Assembly: GCA_026874595.1 (NCBI GenBank)
Contig: CM049311.1
Coordinates: 67,524,453 to 67,588,452, forward strand
Source: Sipunculus nudus
Taxonomy: Eukaryota; Annelida; Sipuncula; Golfingiida; Sipunculidae
Reading direction: 5' to 3'
Length of the DNA stretch: 64,000 nucleotides
The notes beneath the pieces were generated by a model. That model saw only the letters and a program-made list of their open reading frames with translations, ran no database searches and was not told the DNA's origin. Within the stretch, counting starts at the first letter, position 1, and each line of letters opens with the position of its first letter. The position numbers and the translations under genes are program-made. Of this stretch, positions 56,871 to 64,000 are shown piece after piece.

Positions 56871-59800
56871 ATAGGCAGGCCTGCCAAATCACTCTTTTTA
56901 AAAAAAGTCATTCTTTTTTTTAAATTCACTGAAAATGATGCTCATTTCTCTTTTTTTTTTTTTACTCTTGTTTTTAACTCAGTTGACTTATAAGTCATCT
57001 GAGCTATAGTCGTGGTCCATAGTCCGTCGTCCGTCCATCTGCCCTGCCATCCGTCTGTAGATATGGCACGTTTTGAAACCGTAAGACCTAGGAATCCAAA
57101 ATTCAGCAAAATGTTAGATGTCCCCAAGATCTCCTACCAAGCCGAAAACTGGGTCTTTGCGACTTTGTTCCTTTGAGAAATTAAGGAAAAACTTCCATTT
57201 TTTTTATTAAAAACCTATTTTCACACTTCAGGACTGCCTAATATCAAAAATACTCATCTGTTTTTCCTCATATATACCATAAATATTCCCATATATAGTT
57301 CCTATGTACATGCCAGAAATTATGTCTGCATTATATAATTTAAAAAAGTTATGGGCCCAAGCATAATGCATTTTGTAAAAAATCAGGAAAGATATTTGGT
57401 CACTTAACACAAAACATGTTAAAGCTATGGACTTTTTTTCCAGTAATATAACTTTGATTAATCAAAATCAAATTGTATACCCAAAATTAGATCAAAATCT
57501 TTTTAAATTTTTTTGAAATATTAACATAAAACAATTGGTACCTTAAATTTTGCCCAACTTTGACCATGGCACGTTTTTTTCCTGTAAGTACTGTGGATTT
57601 AATTTTCACAGCATGTTTTTGTTAGCATTTTGTCTGTTAAAACCAAAAATTTGAAAACAGTTGATCAAAAACTGTAGATTTTGTTCAAGTTTTCAAGCAC
57701 CATGTAACATATTGTTTACATCAAGCTAGTGTTATGCAGTTTGCAAGAGCTCAGCTAGCTCCCCAGCTTCAGCTCTCAGTTCCTAAAATTTAGCATACAA
57801 AAAATCTATTGTTACACTTCAAGACTGTCTAATATGAAAACCACTGATCTGACTTTAATCATATATAATTTTCATATTTTTCTATAAATTCTCTATGCAC
57901 ATGCCAGAAATGATGTCAGTATTGCGTAATTTTTTAAGTTATGGGCCCAAACATATGCACTTTGTAAAAAATCAAGAAATATATTTACTCCCTTGACAAG
58001 AGGATTGCTGAAACTAGAGATTTTTTGTCAGGGATGTAACATTATTTTATCAAGATTCAATTGATTACCCAAAATTAGTTCTGAATTTATCAAATTTGAT
58101 AAGTTATTAGTATTAATATAAAATTAGTAACTTAAATTTTGCCAAACTTTGACCATGGCTCATTTGTTTCCTGTGAGCACTGTTGATATAATTTTCATAT
58201 CATGCACACATAAGATTTCAGCTTTTTAGTTTAGAAAGCTGAAAGAAATTGGCCAAAATTGAAGCTTTTATTAATGTGATTATGAGACCATGTCAGACCT
58301 TAGCTCTCCCCAGCAACTCTTGAGTCACCTGTATGTTGACCTTGTTGACCTTTCATCAAATTATGCACACTTGACGCGAAGCATACACTGGGGCAGCCAG
58401 GCAGCTTATGGCTGGCCACAGTTGATCCAGGTGTCCAACCCAACTCATCTAGTAGTTTTAACTAACAACATAACAATAAACAATAAATTAATAAATTTTT
58501 ATTGGTTTTTAATAACAAATTACAGAAAAATAGAAAAGGAATTTGTTAGTTGATAATAACAGGAAATTAACTTGCAGTTACTGATGATATAAGAATCTTG
58601 TATCGATGGATAGAATGTCACATATTCTAAAAAACACCATGCAGTCATCTGTGGTATTTTTCAGTTCAATTTTAATGATAAAAAAATAAATCATATTATT
58701 CATAACTCATCATTAGGGATCATATGAAGGAAGTTAATGATAGACAAAGATGCAGTTGATAATATTAATCTAGATTCCTGCTGTGTCTAGTGTGTACATT
58801 GATGTGAAATTAGTCCAAAATGAATATATTACATTTATTTTTTTTTTTAATATGAATAAAAGCCATAAAACCAGGTACTTATGATCATTATTTAAATGTG
58901 TGAATTTTGTATATTCTGGATTCTAAACATCATTGTTTGGTGAAAACTGAATAAATACCAGACATGGTGTGAATACTTTGCAAATGTATTTGAATATGAT
59001 TATGAATATGTACTCCATTACAAAATTCCTTGCATAAGAATTGGAATTAAGGTAAAAATGAAAGTATATGAATACCAGTGCAAATACTTTCAAAATGAAT
59101 TCATGAATGCATTCATGAATATATTCTTTGATATTATTTTAATAATCATTTCAGTTGTATTTTATTTTAAAAAATCATACGATTCTCTTATTATTTTTAA
59201 TAAAAATTATATTTAGGACAATTTGTAATTATTTTTAATAAATAGTTGAACTCCTATATTATATGTTCTGCTTATAAGTTATATGGCCAAGTCAAAATTC
59301 TGTGAGACAATAGCACTCCATTTGTTAATAAAATAAATGAAATCAATCCTCTTCCCCGTCTCCAAAGGTACTATCAAAATCATACATAAGCTAAACACCC
59401 ACAACTCATAATACAGCTTATATTTATTTCCACACAAAACAAACATGTGCCTCATTTCAAAATCATATTTTTTTATCATATATAACAGCTGAGTGCTGTG
59501 ACCCATGGGTCCCTTGTTTAGCAGCACTCTTTTTTTTTTACTCTTTTTTTTCAGTGAAAAGTTTAGATATTTACTATTTCTCTCCTGCTATATTACAGTC
59601 AAGTTAGAACAAGAATGGGACACTTCGCAATTTTTTCATGCGCAGATGTCCATCATGTGTCACAACATGTAGAAATTGCCCTTATATTCATGTAAGGGGA
59701 AGTGTCATGTTACTGTCTGACTTTTGGCATGATATGTACACATACTTAGTATGCCAAGCACATCTTTATTCAGTTTGTGATGAAAAAAAGGGAATTGCCA

Positions 59801-59904
59801 CTATTTTACTCATTTTTCACTCTTTATTTCAAAGAAGACTACTCTTTTTTACCATAACACTTACTCTTTGACTTTAGTCATTTAGCTTTGGCAGGCCTGC
59901 ATAG
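56871..59904. mobile_element. TIR element with palindromic GCAGGCCTGC tips, hosting R1 copy e
   Basis: GCAGGCCTGCCAAA at 56875-56888 is matched in reverse at 59887-59900, and ATAG is present at 56871-56874 and 59901-59904, so a 4-bp target duplication is likely. Each tip is itself a 10-bp palindrome. Own sequence (about 100 bp on the left, 380 bp on the right) is rich in T-runs and ACTCTTTTTTT motifs. Most of the interior is R1 copy e, which appears to have inserted later. No transposase is present, so it was a small non-autonomous element. Confidence 0.55.
56971..59518 (+). repeat. Repeat family R1, copy e (2.5 kb)
   Basis: Near-duplicate of copy d. It starts TTTTTAACTCAGTTGACTTA and GTCCGTCGTCC and ends GCTGAGTGCTGTGACCC, palindrome part CCATGGG, then TCCCTTGTT. 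Relative to copy d it lacks about 90 bp near 57795 (the sequence between CATACA and AAAAACCCATTG). Both copies lie in ZMYM introns in the same orientation. Confidence 0.75.
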
Positions 59905-60366
59905 GTGTTTCTTATGCGTTTCTAATGTACAGCTTATAACAGAATGGAGCTCAAGTTCAGTGTGAACCATGAAGAAACCCTGATTTATATAAGGTACCTC
60001 CATTGAGACAAAACATAGTTGCAGACCTTTGCAGACTGCAAATGTCTGCCATAGTCGTTTCCTGTTTAATTAAATTTATGTTGTAAGGAGCCATAATTTG
60101 CACTGGGCATTCCATCGGCAAATTTGAATATATTCCGTCTTTTAGAAAGGGTCATAAAATATAAATATGTGTAAGAAGACCTCGCAGTCAAGAAGGCAGG
60201 ATCTGGATTCTTGGCAGTAACCAGAAAGATTCCCATGTTAGAGAATTTACAGACTCATGTTTCATGCATCTCTGTAAAGAAAGGATTTGTTTATTTGAGG
60301 TGAAGTTGCACTATATCCAAGCATTCTCCACATCACTATATATTTCTTGGGTTTTGCACATTGTAG
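59905..60366. other. ZMYM intron 6, distal part
   Basis: Unassigned intron sequence up to the exon 7 acceptor. Confidence 0.45.
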
Positions 60367-60464
60367 CTCAAGAACCAGAGGAAGAAAAGAAAGAGAAGCA
60401 AGGAGAAAAGAAAGAGAAAAGCTCCAAATCCAAGACTCCTCAGCCATGCATTGTGTGCAAAAAG
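60367..60464 (+). CDS. ZMYM-like: ZMYM-family protein, coding exon 7: basic stretch and start of first MYM finger
   Basis: A 98-nt exon encoding QEPEEEKKEKQGEKKEKSSK and then SKTPQPCIVCKK. The Lys-rich segment is a likely nuclear localisation signal. PCIVC supplies the first Cys pair of MYM finger 1, which is completed across the next intron by CDDQCFKAF in exon 8. The acceptor is CACATTGTAG and the donor is AAG followed by GTAACA. Phase in is 1 and out is 0. Confidence 0.9.
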
Positions 60465-62329
60465 GTAACATTTTAGGAATACCCTCCTTCCTCATGTGAC
60501 ATACAGTGTATCCATAGTTGAGGTCAAACACACTCATAGAGTCATACAACATTTAAGCACATGTTAGCCAATACAATACTTGTCAAATACAAATGCAAAT
60601 TCAGTCAAATGATAGCAACCTCACATCCATGACAATAATCAGAAAATTTCAAATGCTCTACAACAAGAACAATATAAAATATTTTGTCATATAGAAATTT
60701 AAGTTAGAACCAATAAATTCAAATTGTAATCTGTTATCATCACTTTAAATTTATTAATCCTCATGAAATGGATAAAACAGACACTTGGATATGATACTTG
60801 TGATTTGATATTTAAGTTTATATCCACATCGACAAAAATGTGCAAAATACACAAAAATCATGCTTTGTTGTATTTTGATGGTAATTTCCTCAAATGCAGA
60901 GTTCAAATACTATAACAAAACAAAATCACAGACTTGTACGTTCAAAATACCTTTGCTGCATTTCTACCATGAATTCAGATTTATTTGTGTATTTAATGTG
61001 TCATCAATATATACAAAAACAACATATTGTGAATATAAAACAAACTATAAACCTACCTTTAATATCATACTCCATGTTATTGAAGAGAATTTATCGTTGT
61101 GAAATTTCATTATACAGACTGTGAAATTAAAGAAAAAAATAGGTGTTGTCTATTATTGTATGCATATATGTAAAGACAATTAAAATCAGTGAAGGCTCAT
61201 AGGCCTGTTTTATTTCATCGTAATATTCTGCCTCCCCTGTTCTGGCCAACATAAAATATTATAACCCCGTTAACTGCTTTAGAAGACTAAGCTATAATAT
61301 CTTTAGCCCATTGAATCTGCATTTGTGTATAATTGTTTTAACTAGATTAGTCCCAGCTGTAATTGTTTCATTCACAAGGATCATTTTGCATTGGACTCAG
61401 AATATAGCACAACAATACCACTTCCTATGGAATCATATTTTCTTTTCAAAACCTATATAAAACATTTTATTATTAAAACTTAGTCACTTGGCTATTCCAT
61501 TCTATCTGAATGGCTGAACAGGATTTTCATGTGTTTCATTTTGGTCTTCAGAAAACCCCATTGAACCAAATTTTACATTCCCATGGAAATTTAAAAATAT
61601 ATATATGTAATATAAAAGTTAAGGTACAAACCTGTATAATAATTGCTTTATGGCCTTGTAATCAGTTTAGATTTAAATATAATTATGTTGTATCAAGACT
61701 TTGTATGGAAGGTTAATATTTAACTATGTCTTTACAAAATGGACTATGTATTAGGGTCATTATCAAAACTTAAATGCATGTAAAAGCTCAAACTTTGGCA
61801 GAATGTGTAAAATAGAATATCCTTTTTGTTATGTATTGCAGCAGCTTTGTTATCACTTCCAGTTTGCATTATTTCTTTGCAGTAAAATGGGTGGACATCA
61901 TGCATTTATTAACATTGTGCCTGTTGGTTTCTTGTCCTACAAAGACTTTCCATGTTACATAAGACCCGGGCAATATTTGGCTTGATTATATTATACATAT
62001 TCAATTCAAATATACCCTCACATTGACCTTGTTGACCTTTTAACTGTGAGTCCTGTTTATGGATTGACAGTGTATATATTTTTTAGAAAGAAGAACTTTT
62101 CTCTGTTCAACTGAAAACAGTTGGGAGTTGTATTGTTATGCATGATGTCACCACGCAAAGACAATGTTAACTGAGAAACCACTCAAATTATTCTTTGATC
62201 ACCTACTTAATAAATGGGGTACTCGAGGGGAAGTACTTAGAAGGACCATTTATTTTGCATTATAAACCTCTTGTTTTAATAATGGACAGAATCCTGATTA
62301 TTTCATTTTCTTTTTTTTTTCGTATGCAG
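60465..62329. other. ZMYM intron 7
   Basis: About 1.9 kb of AT-rich intron that splits MYM finger 1. I recognise no repeat in it, which is unusual for this window. Several short ORFs are not supported. Confidence 0.5.
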
Positions 62330-63713
62330 GTGAAAAAGTGCAAGTATAACATTGTCCGAAATGGTGACATCAAGCACCTTTGCGATGATCAGTGCTTCAA
62401 AGCGTTCCGTGCTAACCCATCATTTTACCTGAAGAATGAAAACAAGAATGTTGACAGTTCAAATGGTGCTGCTGAACCAGTTGAGACGGTGAATGTGGAA
62501 CCCAGTCCCATGCAGCAGAAAGCAGTCAATATAGCACCAGTGCAAGTGCCCCCTGTTGGCAACACTCAAAGAGTGGCAGCACCTCCTATGCATCATCAGC
62601 CAATAGCTCCCAGAACACCTGCTCAGTCAGGATTGCCCCAGGGGACCAAAGTTTGTGGGCAGTGCCAGGTTCTTAGCAGCCGCAGTAACAAGCGTTTCAT
62701 TATCTGGAATGGTGTTAATTTCTGCGATGAGAAATGCCTTGCTTGCTATCAGACGCGGCACACGGGAAACTGTGAGGGGTGCAAAAAGATCCTCCCATCA
62801 GGGACGTCAGCCAAGTTCTATTTACGGCAGGGGTCAGAGATGAAGCAGTTCTGCAATTCCACATGTCTGGATGATTACAAGAATCGCCTCAACATCCGCA
62901 CTGTACCCTCCACTAAAACTTTCTCCAAGAAGGCCTGCTTCATGTGTAATAAAGACATCACCAGTGATAAAGATAGCTTTATGGCTCCAGTAGGCAAGGA
63001 ATCAAGCTTTGAAGAGTTCTGCTCCAGGGCCTGTATGCAACGGTGTGAAGCACGGGGAGGGAAGAAAGACGTCCAACTGAAGGAAGGTGCAAGCGTTGGT
63101 CAGATCGCTCCTTGTGCTATATGCAAAATGAACAAGCCTATCCGACACAAGGTTCTTGTTGGGCAGGTCTCGAGTCCTCTTTGTGGAGACCAGTGTCTAG
63201 CTGCTTTTAACATGGCACACAAAATTAATCCGACTTGCGACTACTGCACAAACACCATCAAGGGAACAACGAAACACAACATGACTTACGAAGGGCACAC
63301 AAAACTCTTCTGCGCAGCATCTTGCATGGTCAGCTTCAAGATGAAGAACATTAAGATGGTCTCCTGTGCCTGGTGCGGAACCAATAAATCCAACTTTGAT
63401 ATGATTGAGAGAGTGGATGCTAACAACAAGTTCCAGATGTTCTGCTCTTTGAATTGCCTCTCCCTGTATCGAGTGAACCTGCAAGCTACTTCCAACCAGA
63501 GCATCCGATGTGACCAATGTTCCAAGAACAAACCTGCCCAGTTCCACTTGACAATGAGTGATGCTTCTGTTCGTAACTTCTGTTCATATTCCTGTGTGGT
63601 GGATTTCCAAGCCCAGTTTTCTAGACCAGCAAAGGTTACTAATGCCCAGTCCCAAAACACCAATGCTAACAGACCAACTCGTCAGTCTTCAAGGACAAGA
63701 AACCAACAGAAAG
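62330..63713 (+). CDS. ZMYM-like: ZMYM-family protein, large exon 8 with MYM zinc fingers 1-8
   Basis: The acceptor is CGTATGCAG at 62321-62329 and the frame enters at phase 0. The exon completes finger 1 (CDDQCFKAF), has a Pro/Gln-rich linker, then seven more MYM fingers with C-x2-C ... C-x3-C cores: VCGQC/CDEKC, NCEGC/CNSTC, ACFMC/CSRAC, PCAIC/CGDQC, TCDYC/CAASC, SCAWC/CSLNC and RCDQC/CSYSC. Most end in the usual aromatic-rich tail (for example CLSLYR, CVVDFQ). Eight fingers is close to the nine or so of vertebrate ZMYM2/3/4. MYM fingers mediate protein contacts, including SUMO and chromatin-complex binding. The 3' edge is uncertain: a GTTTGT donor lies at 63714, but the frame stays open to the window end. 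The domains that usually follow (Pro-rich region, C-terminal Cre-like DUF3504) are not in the window. Confidence 0.95.
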
Positions 63714-63760
63714 GTTTGTCATTTTATTTAAGTTATTATTTACTTTTTTGTTTCTTGCAG

Positions 63761-64000
63761 AGTTCAAGAGCCCACAAACCCAAAAAATTAGATGATATAT
63801 GGATAATGAACGATGATATTGGAGATATAGTGGACAATATGTCAAGAGAAGACTTAAATGTGCCTGTGCCAAGGAGAAATGTAGCAAAGAGGGGTCGACC
63901 TTTCAAACGTGTTAGGGATGTATTTAGTGCCATAACTCATGAGGGTATTAAAGAAAGGACTTCTAGTGTAGACACATCAGAACCTGTGATAAAAAGGGGT
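63761..64000 (+). CDS. ZMYM-like: Candidate ZMYM exon 9 (or continuation of exon 8)
   Basis: A strong acceptor (TTTTTTGTTTCTTGCAG, ending at 63760) precedes 80 open codons: SSRAHKPKKLDDIWIMNDDI, then an acidic patch, then AKRGRPFKRVRD with an AT-hook-like KRGRP core. Only phase 0 is open; the other two frames stop within 11 codons. The frame is also the same as exon 8 read straight through. Splicing from the GTTTGT donor at 63714 would remove 47 nt and cause a stop. An AAG-GTTACT donor at 63635 would remove 126 nt in frame. A base composition shift toward A/T compared with exon 8 is noticeable. It continues past the window. Confidence 0.5.

Overview
This is a eukaryotic, AT-rich, intron-rich and repeat-laden window. 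Two conserved animal genes can be read exon by exon with consensus splice sites. The repeats have the style of mollusc or other lophotrochozoan genomes: GTCCGTCC tracts, tandem-core elements ending in CTAGT or CTTGTT, and GGTCAAAGGTCA-type cores. I infer a marine invertebrate, probably a mollusc; the species cannot be read from the sequence. All translations and alignments were done by eye.

Left end (1-6271, minus strand): four coding exons of a DBHS protein (NONO/SFPQ/PSPC1/NonA family) carry RRM1, RRM2, the NOPS segment and the start of the coiled coil. The gene runs off the left edge. From about 6.3 to 7.0 kb lies a divergent promoter region. To its right (7799-64000, plus strand) a MYM-type zinc finger gene (ZMYM2/3/4 family) spans the rest of the window. 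Eight coding exons were found: an acidic, disordered N-terminus over seven small exons, then one large exon with most of eight MYM fingers. The gene runs off the right edge. Its first coding intron is about 29.5 kb and is built mainly of mobile elements.

Mobile DNA: (1) a young Ngaro-type tyrosine-recombinase retrotransposon (9775-14286) with A1-ORFs-B1-A2-B2 split direct repeats, an intact RT-RNase H-YR ORF and a frameshifted gag; a paralogous copy of its host repeat at 16.2 kb shows the empty site. (2) Five copies (A-E) of a tandem-core element whose ~280-bp unit holds two GGTGGCGCCACC palindromes at alternating 130/149-bp spacing. (3) Several further families (called R1, G and F here) with the same plan: 3' hairpin, short tail ending CTAGT or CTTGTT, and usually a 5' hairpin. 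This plan is Helitron/Helentron-like, as in DINE-1 and bivalve pearl elements. (4) A 3-kb TIR transposon with a 4-bp target duplication nested inside copy B. (5) A 162-bp near-perfect foldback with an 8-bp target duplication (hAT-like). (6) A palindrome-tipped TIR element around an R1 copy. Long poly-C/poly-G, AT and CT tracts are scattered throughout.

The two host genes encode nuclear proteins and appear to share a head-to-head promoter. The rest of the window is intron and transposon sequence. The best candidates for something undescribed are the nested 3-kb TIR element with its recurring TGTCCTCTCCAGTACA motif, the CTCF-like palindrome arrays, and the shared hairpin-bounded blueprint of otherwise unrelated repeat families.
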